Source: Tistrella mobilis (GTDB lineage Bacteria > Pseudomonadota > Alphaproteobacteria > Tistrellales > Tistrellaceae). From it: DNA of 56,768 nt. Each line of letters starts with the position of its first letter. The stretch's first letter is position 1. Position numbers and translations under genes: made by a program. Positions 1 through 7,845 of the stretch are shown here, piece by piece. Location of the stretch: assembly GCF_039634785.1 (NCBI RefSeq), contig NZ_JBBIAB010000030.1, forward strand, positions 1-56,768, given 5' to 3'. The notes under the pieces are model-generated. The model had not been told where the DNA came from, did no database searches, and worked only from the letters and a program-made list of their open reading frames with translations.

Positions 1-151
1 CCTCTGCGAAGTCGGCAAAATCGACGCAGCTCTCGCAGCCGCAGATCGAAGCCGTCAACGCGATCACCAGGAGGTCCAGAAGCTCATGGCGTCTCGCGTT
101 ACCCGTGCGCGGGTCGGGCACCTGGCGCAGGATGGTGATCAGAGATGGCAT
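1..151 (-). CDS. ISAs1-family transposase, N-terminal part (cut by window edge)
   Basis: The first 50 codons of a transposase that continues beyond the left edge of the window. The protein starts MPSLITILRQVPDPRTGNAR and continues with RRHELLDLLVIALTASICGC. This matches the N-terminal region of ISAs1-type transposases (the DDE_Tnp_1-associated domain, whose hallmark is a DPR..R..H/Y.L..LL.lal.a...G pattern). The start at 151 is supported by an AAGGAGG ribosome site 8 bases upstream. The rest of the element, its DDE residues and its far terminal repeat are not in the window, so it cannot be said whether the copy is intact. The start region lies inside a nested hairpin, annotated separately. 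Confidence 0.8.
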   Translation of the reverse strand, partial: MPSLITILRQVPDPRTGNARRHELLDLLVIALTASICGCESCVDFADFAE

Positions 152-190
152 CGGTTCCTCCTTGGAACCGAATAAAGAAGCCATCTCTGA
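139..190 (-). promoter_or_regulatory. Nested hairpin over the transposase ribosome site and start codon
   Basis: An outer perfect 11-bp inverted repeat (139-149 TCAGAGATGGC, 180-190 GCCATCTCTGA) encloses an inner perfect 7-bp stem (152-158 CGGTTCC, 164-170 GGAACCG) with a 5-base loop. Read as minus-strand RNA, the loop is AAGGA, the core of the Shine-Dalgarno sequence, and the outer stem ends inside the ATG. RNA started upstream of 190 would therefore fold with the ribosome site and start codon occluded. Such structures are known in other IS families (IS10, IS50) as a guard against read-through expression of transposase. The structure is seen in the sequence; the function is inferred. Confidence 0.65.
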
Positions 191-278
191 CCATTCCGCT
201 ACCCGGGATTTTCAAATGCGATTCCCCTGGGCCTCCATCATCAGGTGACGATGGAGAAGGTAGGGCCGCCTATGTCAT

Positions 279-292
279 CATTGAAATCAATG
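279..292. promoter_or_regulatory. Small palindrome upstream of the LysR gene
   Basis: CATTGA-AA-TCAATG, 6-bp perfect arms, lies 25 bp upstream of the LysR-type gene in an AT-richer stretch. It could be an autoregulatory site for that regulator. It does not have the classical T-N11-A spacing, so the assignment is weak. Confidence 0.3.
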
Positions 293-317
293 GCAATCAT
301 ATGAAGGCATAGATCAC

Positions 318-1229
318 ATGGATCATAATGGCTTCGATCTCAACCTGATCACCGCCTTCCAGGCCCTGATGGCAGAGCGCAACGTCACCCGCGCTGCCCG
401 GCGCATCGGGCTGACCCAGCCGGCGATGAGCGCGGCGCTCGCCCGGCTGCGCCGTGCCACCGGCGACGAATTGTTCGTCCGCAGCCCCAGGGGTCTGGCG
501 CCGACCCCGCGGGCGCTGGATCTGACCCACGCCTTTCGCCAGGTCCTGGAGACGATCGATGCGGCGCTCGACATCGCGCCCGGCTTCGACCCGGGCGCGG
601 CCACGGCCAGGGTCACGCTTGCGCTGTCGGAGCATCCGGCCCACCGGCTGCTGCCGGGGCTGGGCCGGCGGCTGGCGACGGCGGCCCCCGGGATCGACCT
701 GCGGGTGCTGGGCTTCCAGGGCCGGGATGAGGCGATCCGCCTGCTGGACGACGCGGTGGCCGATCTTGCCGTCGGCGTGCCCCCGGGCCCCGAGGCGCGG
801 ATCCTGTCCAGGCCGCTCTTCGTCGAGCCCTTCGTCTGCATCGCCCGCAAAGGCGGGCCGGCCGAAGCCGCCCTCGCCGATCTGACGGCCTTTCTGGAGG
901 CCCGCCATCTGCTGGTCTCGCCCGAAGGCGACGGCTTCGGCCTGGTGGACCAGGCGCTTCAGGCCCGCGGGCTCCGCCGCCGGATCGGCCTGATGCTGCC
1001 GCAGATGTACGCCGTGCCCGCAATCGTCTCCGAGACCGATCTCGTCGCCACCGTCATGGCCGGCGTGGTCGCAGACGGCCGGCCGGATCTGGTCGCGGCA
1101 CCACCACCCCTGCCTCTGCCGTCGGTTCCCTTCCATCTGCTCTGGCACCGGCGCGCCGACGACCATCCGGCCTGTCGCTGGCTGCGTCAGCAGGTCGTGG
1201 AGGTCGCCGCCGGGATCACCCCTGAATAG
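318..1229 (+). CDS. LysR-family transcriptional regulator
   Basis: A 303-residue protein of normal LysR length. Residues about 7-65 form the winged helix-turn-helix, with the family pattern FDLNLITAFQALMAERNVTR followed by ..IGLTQPAMSAALARLR. The rest is the two-lobed effector-binding domain, which ends in a Pro/Leu-rich tail. The start at 318 is the first ATG preceding the DNA-binding helix; it has only a weak ribosome site. The gene stands alone between the IS fragment and acuR, and LysR regulators often control a divergent neighbour that here has been replaced by the insertion sequence. Its target is unknown. The FDLNLI start resembles the NodD/Nac-like subgroup, which does not fix the ligand. 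Confidence 0.9.
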   Translation: MDHNGFDLNLITAFQALMAERNVTRAARRIGLTQPAMSAALARLRRATGDELFVRSPRGLAPTPRALDLTHAFRQVLETIDAALDIAPGFDPGAATARVTLALSEHPAHRLLPGLGRRLATAAPGIDLRVLGFQGRDEAIRLLDDAVADLAVGVPPGPEARILSRPLFVEPFVCIARKGGPAEAALADLTAFLEARHLLVSPEGDGFGLVDQALQARGLRRRIGLMLPQMYAVPAIVSETDLVATVMAGVVADGRPDLVAAPPPLPLPSVPFHLLWHRRADDHPACRWLRQQVVEVAAGITPE

Positions 1230-1234
1230 AGGTC

Positions 1235-1262
1235 TTGTTATTTTAGAGACGATCGGTCTAAA
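1235..1262 (+). promoter_or_regulatory. acuR promoter with overlapping TetR operator
   Basis: An inverted repeat TTTAGA-N9-TCTAAA spans 1242-1262. A possible promoter overlaps it: TTGTTA at 1235-1240, a 16-base spacer, and TCTAAA at 1257-1262. The operator thus covers the spacer and the -10 box, the usual layout of a TetR autorepressor. The predicted start of transcription falls at about 1269-1271, at the ATG itself, and no ribosome site precedes that ATG. The repeat is seen in the sequence; AcuR binding is inferred from gene context. Confidence 0.55.
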
Positions 1263-1270
1263 TTCACTGC

Positions 1271-1951
1271 ATGACCGATGCCACCATCTCTGCCGCCCCC
1301 GCCACGCCTGCCCGCCGCCGGGGCCGCCCGCCCAAGGCCGGGCTGGTCGATGCGCGGGACCGGCTGGTGCGTTCGGGCGTCGCCATCCTGACCGAGAAGG
1401 GCTTCTCGGCCGTCGGGCTGGACGAGATCCTGAAATCGGCCGGCATTCCGAAGGGATCCTTCTACCATTACTTCGACGGCAAGGAGGCCTTCGGCGCCGA
1501 GCTGATCGACGCCTATGCGGCCTATTTCGCCCGCAAGCTCGACCGCTGGTTCCTGGACGACAGCCTGACGCCGATGACCCGGCTTGGCCGCTTCATCGCC
1601 GATGCCGAGGCGGGCATGGCCCGCCATGGCTGGCGACGCGGCTGCCTGGTGGGCAATCTGGGCCAGGAGATGGGCACCCTGCCCGAAGGCTTCCGCGCGC
1701 AGATCGCCGCGGTGTTCCAGGACTGGCAGGCCCGCACCGCCGCCTGCCTGCGGGCGGCACAGGCCACCGGCGAAATCGACGCGGCCCATGACTGCGATCG
1801 CCTGGCCGCCTTCTTCTGGATCGGCTGGGAAGGGGCGGTTCTGCGCACCAAGCTCGACCGCGACCCGGCGCCGCTCCGGCTGTTCGCTGCCGGCTTCTAC
1901 GCCCTGCTCGGCCATGCGCCGCCGCCGGTGCCGGCCACGTCATCCAACTGA
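1271..1951 (+). CDS. acuR: TetR-family repressor, AcuR-like
   Basis: A 226-residue TetR-family protein. A basic N-terminal arm ([11 protein letters not shown]) leads into the helix-turn-helix at about residues 30-75, with [21 protein letters not shown] as the recognition region. The C-terminal part is a long helical ligand domain with the pattern [12 protein letters not shown] seen in AcuR and related proteins. The next gene encodes an AcuI-type acryloyl-CoA reductase 28 bp downstream, which reproduces the acuR-acuI order of Rhodobacter. There AcuR is released by acrylate. An operator-like inverted repeat lies directly upstream, so the repressor probably controls itself and acuI. No ribosome site is visible and the mRNA may be leaderless. 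The acrylate response itself is inferred. Confidence 0.85.
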   Translation: MTDATISAAPATPARRRGRPPKAGLVDARDRLVRSGVAILTEKGFSAVGLDEILKSAGIPKGSFYHYFDGKEAFGAELIDAYAAYFARKLDRWFLDDSLTPMTRLGRFIADAEAGMARHGWRRGCLVGNLGQEMGTLPEGFRAQIAAVFQDWQARTAACLRAAQATGEIDAAHDCDRLAAFFWIGWEGAVLRTKLDRDPAPLRLFAAGFYALLGHAPPPVPATSSN

Positions 1952-1979
1952 CCCATCACCCGAACGGAGTCCCTCCCCG

Positions 1980-2972
1980 ATGTTCAAGGCGATCCTGATC
2001 GACAAGGACGACAGCGGCTACCATGCCCGGCAGACCGATCTCGACGACGACCGGCTGCCCGCCGGCGATGTCACGGTCAAGGTCGGCTGGTCGACGCTGA
2101 ACTACAAGGACGGCCTCGCCATCACCGGCAAGAGCCCGGTGGTGCGCAGCTTCCCCATGGTGCCCGGCATCGACCTGGCCGGTGTGGTCGAAAGCTCGGA
2201 ACATGCCGACTGGAAGCCCGGCGACCGGGTGGTGCTGAACGGCTGGGGCGTGGGCGAGGTGCATTGGGGCGGGCTTGCCGGCAAGGCCCGGCTGAAGGGC
2301 GACTGGCTGGTGCCGCTCGCCAGCCCCTTCACCCTGCGTCAGGCGGCCGCCATCGGCACGGCCGGCTACACGGCCATGCTCTGCGTGCTGGCGCTGGAGC
2401 GTCACGGCGTCACCCCCGACAAGGGCGAGGTGCTGGTCACCGGTGCGGCGGGCGGTGTCGGCTCTGTGGCCGTCGCCGTGCTGGCGAAGCTCGGCTACAG
2501 GGTCGTGGCCCTGACCGGCCGGCCCGAAGAGGCCGATTATCTGACGCGGCTCGGCGCCGCCGAAATCATGGACCGCGCGCCCTTTGCCGAGCCGGGCAAG
2601 CCGCTTGCGAAAGAACGCTGGGCCGGTGCGGTCGACGTGGTCGGCGGCCAGACCCTCGCCAATATCTGTGCCCAGATGAAGTATCGCGGCACGGTCGCCG
2701 CCTGCGGACTGGCCGGCGGCATGTCGCTGCCCGCGACCGTCGCCCCCTTCATCCTGCGCGGCGTGACACTTGCCGGCGTCGACAGTGTGATGTGCCCCAG
2801 GCCCGACCGGCTGGAAGCCTGGCAGCGCCTCGGCCGCGACCTCGACCCGGCGCTTCTCGACGAGCTGACCACCGAAATCGGCTTCGACGAGGTGGTTCCC
2901 ACCGCCGCCCGCATTCTTGAAGGCAAGGTCCGCGGCCGCGTGGTCGTGCCTGTGAACCCCGAGCTCGGCTGA
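1980..2972 (+). CDS. acuI: Acryloyl-CoA reductase (NADPH), AcuI/YhdH family
   Basis: A 330-residue zinc-free medium-chain dehydrogenase/reductase, close to the usual ~325 residues. It starts [10 protein letters not shown] after a weak CGGAG site. The N-terminal catalytic domain holds [17 protein letters not shown] and the [11 protein letters not shown] motif. The nucleotide-binding domain has [20 protein letters not shown] and an ALTGRPEE segment typical of NADP preference. AcuI enzymes reduce acryloyl-CoA to propionyl-CoA, which detoxifies acrylate made from DMSP, 3-hydroxypropionate or similar compounds. No DMSP lyase gene is adjacent, so here the enzyme may mainly protect against acryloyl-CoA from general metabolism. 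It is probably co-transcribed with acuR. Confidence 0.9.
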   Translation: MFKAILIDKDDSGYHARQTDLDDDRLPAGDVTVKVGWSTLNYKDGLAITGKSPVVRSFPMVPGIDLAGVVESSEHADWKPGDRVVLNGWGVGEVHWGGLAGKARLKGDWLVPLASPFTLRQAAAIGTAGYTAMLCVLALERHGVTPDKGEVLVTGAAGGVGSVAVAVLAKLGYRVVALTGRPEEADYLTRLGAAEIMDRAPFAEPGKPLAKERWAGAVDVVGGQTLANICAQMKYRGTVAACGLAGGMSLPATVAPFILRGVTLAGVDSVMCPRPDRLEAWQRLGRDLDPALLDELTTEIGFDEVVPTAARILEGKVRGRVVVPVNPELG

Positions 2973-3025
2973 CGCTCGCCTCTGCCCGCCCCTTAAGAAT
3001 CCCTCCCCAACGGAAACGCCCCGCC

Positions 3026-3610
3026 ATGACCGACACCGCACCCGCCGCCCTGCCGATCAGCCGCTTCCCGGTGCCCTCGCTCGACGAGATGCCGGAAGAC
3101 ATCCGCGACCGCCTGCTCAAGGTGCAGGAGAAATCGGGCTTCATCCCCAATGTCTTCGTGGTACTGGCGCGCCGGCCGGATGAATTCCGCGCCTTCTTCG
3201 CCTATCACGACGCGCTGATGGACAAGCCCGGCAACCTGACCAAGGCCGAGCGCGAGATGATCGTGGTCGCCACCAGCAATCTCAATCAGTGCCAGTATTG
3301 CGTCGTCGCCCATGGCGCCATCCTGCGCATCCGGGCCAAGAACCCGCTGATCGCGGATCAGGTGGCGATCAACTATCGCAAGGCCGACATCACCGAACGT
3401 CAGCGCGCCATGCTCGATTTCGCGATGAAGGTGTCGTTCGAAGCCTATGCGGTGGAAGAAGCGGATTTCGCCACCCTCGCCGCCCATGGCTTCACCGAAG
3501 AAGATGCCTGGGACATCGCCGGCATCGCCTCGTTCTTCGGCCTGTCCAACCGCATGGCCAATGTCACCCGCATGCGGCCGAATGACGAGTTCTACACCCT
3601 CGGCCGTTGA
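3026..3610 (+). CDS. AhpD-like peroxidase-related protein (CMD domain)
   Basis: A 194-residue protein of the 'uncharacterised peroxidase-related' branch of the carboxymuconolactone decarboxylase/AhpD superfamily. The redox centre is visible as Cys89-Gln-Tyr-Cys92 with His96, in the context SNLNQCQYCVVAHG. The preceding proton-relay Glu lies in LTKAEREMIVV. The C-terminal half repeats the helical bundle and ends in MRPNDEFYTLGR, common in this branch. Members reduce peroxides through the CxxC pair or act as alkylhydroperoxidases, but few have been assayed. It follows acuI by 53 bp on the same strand and is closed by a strong hairpin, so it may be the last gene of the acuRI unit. Confidence 0.85.
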   Translation: MTDTAPAALPISRFPVPSLDEMPEDIRDRLLKVQEKSGFIPNVFVVLARRPDEFRAFFAYHDALMDKPGNLTKAEREMIVVATSNLNQCQYCVVAHGAILRIRAKNPLIADQVAINYRKADITERQRAMLDFAMKVSFEAYAVEEADFATLAAHGFTEEDAWDIAGIASFFGLSNRMANVTRMRPNDEFYTLGR

Positions 3611-3633
3611 GGGCTGCGGCTTCCGTTTCAGGC

Positions 3634-3675
3634 GATGAAGAAGGCCGGCATCAAAAGATGCCGGCCTTCTTCATC
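3634..3675. terminator. Long bidirectional hairpin terminator
   Basis: A perfect 19-bp stem (3634-3652 and 3657-3675) with an AAAA loop lies between two convergent genes. The arms contain A- and T-rich tails (GATGAAGAAGG and its complement), giving a usable U-rich run on either strand. It ends transcription from the acuRI side and probably also from the minus-strand island genes. Confidence 0.85.
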
Positions 3676-3752
3676 AGCCGTTCATGCGCCGACGCGCCCG
3701 CTCTCAGCGGCTCACCATCACGCCTCCGCCCCTGACGCCAGCCGTGATGAAT

Positions 3753-5252
3753 TCAGTCCTCCCAGTCGGTCACATAATCGACGATGTACGTCGCCAAGAG
3801 GTTGGAGGCATAGTTGATTGCGACGAGAACAACGACCGGGACACGAGGGCCTCGTGCCTGCCTTGGGTTGCCCCAGAGCATGTACATGACGCCTGACGTC
3901 AGCGCGACGGCGATACCATTGGTCACCTGATTCTGAAGATATTCGCCAATCGGAATCGAGAGCAATTGCCCAGCGGATACGTCCTCTTCACTGAGGGATG
4001 AATAGATCTTATGGGCAACGGATACCCCGAACAGGATCATTGACGGTACTTCCGGGACAACACCTGCGGAGATCGCCTTCTTCGCGCCTGCAAGCGTTCC
4101 ATAGCCATTGAACAGGGCGATGAACTTATTTTTGCCGGTGCCAAAAAAGCCGCGATTGAACACCGTGTTGAAATTTCTGTGATACCCGGCGAAGACGACA
4201 CGCGGCACGCCTTGGGCACTCACGACCCGGGCAGTGACCACACGCGGATTGATGCCCCCGGTGTTGGGGTCAAAGATGGCGAAACCATTCCAAAGGTATT
4301 GTCTATTTTCGGCAACATAAGCCAACATACCGCCGAACGCATCTATCGCCCATTGCCGATGATCAGGCTTCGACAGGTCAATCCATTGCTCATAAGTGTA
4401 ATCGGCTGGAATCGGCGAGGTTCCACCAGGCGGCCGCGTGGATACAGGATCCGAGACAAGAGTTATCGGCGTGATGGTCGGCCTTGCGTGGGTATTTATA
4501 CCTGCCAAAGGGGCGGCATGAACCGTCAAAGTCAGCAGCTCCTCGCCGACCTGATCGACTGGGATTTCGCTCAGGATGCCGCTGCTGGTGGCTATGGTTA
4601 ATAGCGCGCCGGGAAGGGTTTGCGCTTTCAAGCGTACAGGTGCGCCATCCTGAACGATCATACTCGTTTGAATCTCAGAGAGTTGCCCGTTCACCGACTC
4701 CAGAGCAAAATGCCCTCTTGTCATTGACAGCTGATAGTCTTGCTCAGTGCCGGTAAGTGATTTCAGCGAGAGATCGATATCGATGTCGCGAGCCTTCATC
4801 GCGACTGCCTCGAACGTCACAACGATGTCATAGAAGCCGAGACCATGCGGCTCTCCCGCAATTGTGGCGGTCACATCGAAACCAAAGGCTTGATAAGATA
4901 ACGTTTGAGTTGATTTGTCATTGAGGAATCTGGTGAGCGTTGCGCCGGCGCTTCGCAGCGCCCAGAACATCTCATTCTTCCAGGGTTGGCTGCGGCCGTC
5001 GAGCATGATGACCACAGCGCCGACGAACCTCCCGTGAATGCGCATCTGAATCTCGAAGGTCTCAATCGCATCGCCGCCGACGAGAATCAGACCGCGGTCG
5101 ATATGAACCACATTGGCGCGTTTCCGGCCGGCATTGACAAAATGTGTGGCCAGTTCCACTTTACGATCGAAGCTGTGGACCGGCCCTTGCCTGACGAGCT
5201 CAACACTCAAACCCAGCGAGGAGTGATTTGTGATATACAGGTTGCTGCCCAT
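3753..5252 (-). CDS. Large protein of unknown family, C-terminal membrane segments (island gene B)
   Basis: I do not recognise the family. The protein has 499 residues from the ATG at 5252; a GTG one codon earlier is also possible. Residues 1-150 look like an all-beta domain that starts with the same SN-x-Y pattern as the smaller upstream protein, and the two may be paralogous domains. A second beta-rich segment runs to about 260. A Pro/Gly linker (266-285) and a mixed domain (286-440) with many aromatic residues follow. The C-terminus has two hydrophobic stretches, about 445-461 (NGIAVALTSGVMYMLW) and 471-493, before a short acidic tail. No signal peptide is visible. The ATG overlaps the stop of the upstream gene (TGATG), so the two are translationally coupled. 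Base composition is clearly lower in GC than the flanks, which suggests horizontal acquisition. A membrane-inserting toxin-like role is speculation. Confidence 0.75.
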   Translation of the reverse strand: MGSNLYITNHSSLGLSVELVRQGPVHSFDRKVELATHFVNAGRKRANVVHIDRGLILVGGDAIETFEIQMRIHGRFVGAVVIMLDGRSQPWKNEMFWALRSAGATLTRFLNDKSTQTLSYQAFGFDVTATIAGEPHGLGFYDIVVTFEAVAMKARDIDIDLSLKSLTGTEQDYQLSMTRGHFALESVNGQLSEIQTSMIVQDGAPVRLKAQTLPGALLTIATSSGILSEIPVDQVGEELLTLTVHAAPLAGINTHARPTITPITLVSDPVSTRPPGGTSPIPADYTYEQWIDLSKPDHRQWAIDAFGGMLAYVAENRQYLWNGFAIFDPNTGGINPRVVTARVVSAQGVPRVVFAGYHRNFNTVFNRGFFGTGKNKFIALFNGYGTLAGAKKAISAGVVPEVPSMILFGVSVAHKIYSSLSEEDVSAGQLLSIPIGEYLQNQVTNGIAVALTSGVMYMLWGNPRQARGPRVPVVVLVAINYASNLLATYIVDYVTDWED

Positions 5253-5674
5253 CACTTACTGCTCCTGATTTTAATCATATAATCGCTGAATCTCCCCCAG
5301 TGTTGATCTTCAACCATCGAAAAATTGAACGCGTTGGCCCCGATCTGGACCCGGAAATCGTGGCTATGATGACCTCCGACCCAATTGAGAGTGGTGCTTG
5401 CGGTTCTGGAGCGCCACCAGATACTACTTCCAATTTGATGCCCGCGCACCATTACTCCAAACGACGCCGCATAGATTCCACTTAGAAAAAAGGCAACGTC
5501 CAGCACAGCGTATCTGTGGGTATGGCGTTCAATCTCCATAATTTTTGCCTTTGTCACCCGCGATTTTATCTTATGGAACATGAGGTGCGCCGGGAATTCA
5601 TCGGGCCCGCAATTGGTTAATTGCAGATCGATCGGCACCGCGATGTCGGCTGAGACATAGACATTGGATGACAT
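5252..5674 (-). CDS. Small beta-rich protein of unknown family (island gene A)
   Basis: A 140-residue protein of unknown family, starting MSSNVYVSADIAVPIDLQL after an AAAGGTGA ribosome site. It is rich in alternating hydrophobic/polar segments typical of a beta-sandwich, and in aromatic and His residues (SSIWWRSR, WVGGHHSHDFR, MVEDQHWGRF). No signal peptide or membrane helix is visible. Its opening resembles that of the downstream 499-residue protein, so it may be a stand-alone copy of that protein's N-terminal domain. The stop codon shares one base with the next gene's ATG, which implies equal expression and probably a complex. It belongs to the lower-GC island. Confidence 0.75.
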   Translation of the reverse strand: MSSNVYVSADIAVPIDLQLTNCGPDEFPAHLMFHKIKSRVTKAKIMEIERHTHRYAVLDVAFFLSGIYAASFGVMVRGHQIGSSIWWRSRTASTTLNWVGGHHSHDFRVQIGANAFNFSMVEDQHWGRFSDYMIKIRSSK

Positions 5675-6266
5675 TATTCACCTTTGGGTTTGCCTCACCT
5701 TTCGCCGGGGTATGCTCTGCGTGAGGCTGTTGGTGTTGATTCACCTTGAGTACGGAACAAAGGTGGCGTTGCGGCGATTTTTACACACGCAGTACAGCGC
5801 CTCTATCGTGTCGTCAGGCACCCATATGGCATAAACCATTGGCAGATAAGAGATTCTGCCTGACCTGCATGCCACTGGATTTCGGAGGCAAAGCCGGACA
5901 ACGTCCGAAAATTGGTGTGTAAATTCATCACGTTTTCACGTGGTGACGTTTTAAATTATTGGCTCCACTCGAAGCAAAACGCAACACAAAGTTATGCTTT
6001 TTTGACATATTTCAATCAGTAAGTTGATGCATACGGCTATACGATGAAAATCGCCCGAAACGTCAGGGGATACGATCGTTCAGTTTTCTGATGGCCGGGC
6101 GACACGGCAGAGACAGCCGACATGCCCCAAAGAGCCGGCCTGTCATCCGGTGGCTTTCATGATCGGAAGGTGACTTCAGGGGTTATGACGGGCGAGAAGA
6201 CCTACTCGCCTGATATCCTTGCGGCCGGGCCGTCAGGCGTGGCCACCCTGCAGAAAGTTCCCGATC
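5675..6266. other. 592-bp gene-poor stretch, lower GC, possible promoters
   Basis: No convincing coding region on either strand. The left two thirds continue the AT-richer composition of the island and the right third returns to host-like GC. A TTGACA at 6002-6007 lies in an AT-rich run and could be a -35 box pointing right, but no good -10 follows at 16-18 bases. A stem GGCGAG/CTCGCC lies just upstream of the ACT-domain gene. The composition switch suggests that one border of the imported segment is here. Confidence 0.4.
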
Positions 6267-6647
6267 ATGAAGCAGATTGCCCTTATTCCTCTGCCCGGAA
6301 CCTACGCCGTCGCCCGGCTCGATCCCCTTGCCCCCATTCCGGGCTGGGCCGACGGGCCGGGTTTCGTCTCGATCTCGCGCACCGCCGACGAGCTGTCGGT
6401 GGTGTGCCTGGCCGAGCGGGTGCCCGGTGATGTCAGGGCAGACCGAGCCTGGTCCTGCTTCAAATTCCAGGGCCCCTTCGCCTTCGACGAGACCGGCATC
6501 GCCGTCGCGGTTCTGCAGCCGCTGGCGGCCGACGGGATCGGCATCTTCCTGGTCTCGACCTTCGACACCGATTATCTGCTGGTCCAGGCGGCCGACCGGG
6601 AGCGGGTGATTGCCGCACTCGGGGCCGCTGGCCACCGGATCGGGTGA
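6267..6647 (+). CDS. ACT-domain protein (CASTOR-type)
   Basis: A 126-residue protein starting MKQIALIPLPGTYAVARLD. It contains the opening strand and the FVSISRTADELSVVCLAERVP segment typical of small stand-alone ACT-domain proteins. The second ACT half follows (FDETGIAVAVLQPLAADGIGIFLVSTFDTDYLLV). The GIGIF.VSTFDTDY.LV motif is the ligand-facing part of the fold, which in relatives such as the eukaryotic CASTOR proteins binds an amino acid. No partner enzyme is fused, so it is probably a small-molecule sensor of unknown target. It faces the convergent MFS gene with a 13-bp gap. Confidence 0.8.
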   Translation: MKQIALIPLPGTYAVARLDPLAPIPGWADGPGFVSISRTADELSVVCLAERVPGDVRADRAWSCFKFQGPFAFDETGIAVAVLQPLAADGIGIFLVSTFDTDYLLVQAADRERVIAALGAAGHRIG

Positions 6648-6660
6648 GCCCCCTCCCTGA

Positions 6661-7845
6661 TCAGGCCACCCGCGGCCTGATCAGGCTTGCCGCCACGAAG
6701 GCGAAGCAGGCGGCCGCCGCGAAGAAGGCGAGGCCGTGGCGGGTGGCATCCATGGCCGCCCCGGCAAGCACCGGCCCAAGCAGCGCGCCCACGCCCCACA
6801 TCAGCCCCATCGCCGCATAGATGCCGACCAGGTCGCCGCCCTTGAAGCGGCTGCCGACCACGGCGAGCATGATGGTATAGACGCCGACGAAGGCACCGCC
6901 CCAGACGAACAGCAGCACCCAGGTCACGATCTGGTGGCCCAGCGCCAGCGGCCAGACCAGGGCGCCCAGCCCCGCGATGACCGCCAGAATCCGGACCAGC
7001 ATCATCCGGTCCATGCGGTCGCCGATCCAGCCGATCGGCAGCTGCAGCAGGATGGCGCCCACCATCATCACCGACATAAGCCCCGTGGCGCCGCTCTCGC
7101 TCCAGCCCAGATTGCCGGCATAGAGGGCAAGGAACGACAGGCCCGAGGTTTCGAGCGCCGCATTCAGCATGATCGCCGCGATCGCCACCGGGGCAAGCCG
7201 CATGAAGTAGAGCGGGCTTTTCTTCACCGGGTGTTCGAAGGCCGGCGCCCTCACTTTGGGGGCCGCGACGAACAGCGCCGCACCGGCCGCGATCGCCGCA
7301 CCGACGACATAGGCGGTCGCGCCTTCCGAGCCGATCGCCGCCAGGATGGCCGGGCCGGCCGCAAAGCCGACCGAGAGTGCCGCGGTGTAGATCGCCATGG
7401 CCTGCGCACGGGTGCGTTCGGTGGCGAGCGCATTGGTCCAGGTTTCCGAGAGCACGAACAGGGTTTCGGACGAGGCCCCGAGCAGCAGGCGAAGCACGAA
7501 CCACACCCAGACCGGCGTCGCCGGGAACAGCACCAGCACCACCGCCGCCAGCACCAGCGACAGGATCACCATGCGGCGGATGCCGAGGCGCGGCACCACC
7601 CGCGGCAGCAGGAAAGCCATGGCCAGCACGCCCAGCGCATGCATCGCCGCATTCGCCCCGATCGCGGCCGGGTCCAGATCCCGCCGGTCGAGGTCGAGCG
7701 CGATCAGCGCCGCGCTCAGTGAATAGGTCAGGCCGAACATGGTCGCGGTGGCGATGACCGCCGCCCGCGACAGCAGATTACCCCGCGGGCTGCCCTCATC
7801 TTCGGTTGCGCCGTCTTCGGGCGCGGTCGCCTCGGTTCCGGTCAT
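6661..7845 (-). CDS. MFS transporter
   Basis: A 394-residue major facilitator protein with twelve hydrophobic segments after a 25-residue acidic N-terminal tail. The loop between helices 2 and 3 reads PRLGIRRMVILSL. The helix 4-5 region has RLLLGASSETLFVLSETWTN, a pattern of the YcaD-like subgroup. The second half has the matching GWIGDRMDRMM loop. The substrate is unknown. Its ATG overlaps the stop of the upstream HdeD fusion gene by 4 bp (ATGA), so the two are co-translated. The ABC-independent carrier may act with that enzyme, but nothing shows how. Confidence 0.85.
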   Translation of the reverse strand: MTGTEATAPEDGATEDEGSPRGNLLSRAAVIATATMFGLTYSLSAALIALDLDRRDLDPAAIGANAAMHALGVLAMAFLLPRVVPRLGIRRMVILSLVLAAVVLVLFPATPVWVWFVLRLLLGASSETLFVLSETWTNALATERTRAQAMAIYTAALSVGFAAGPAILAAIGSEGATAYVVGAAIAAGAALFVAAPKVRAPAFEHPVKKSPLYFMRLAPVAIAAIMLNAALETSGLSFLALYAGNLGWSESGATGLMSVMMVGAILLQLPIGWIGDRMDRMMLVRILAVIAGLGALVWPLALGHQIVTWVLLFVWGGAFVGVYTIMLAVVGSRFKGGDLVGIYAAMGLMWGVGALLGPVLAGAAMDATRHGLAFFAAAACFAFVAASLIRPRVA

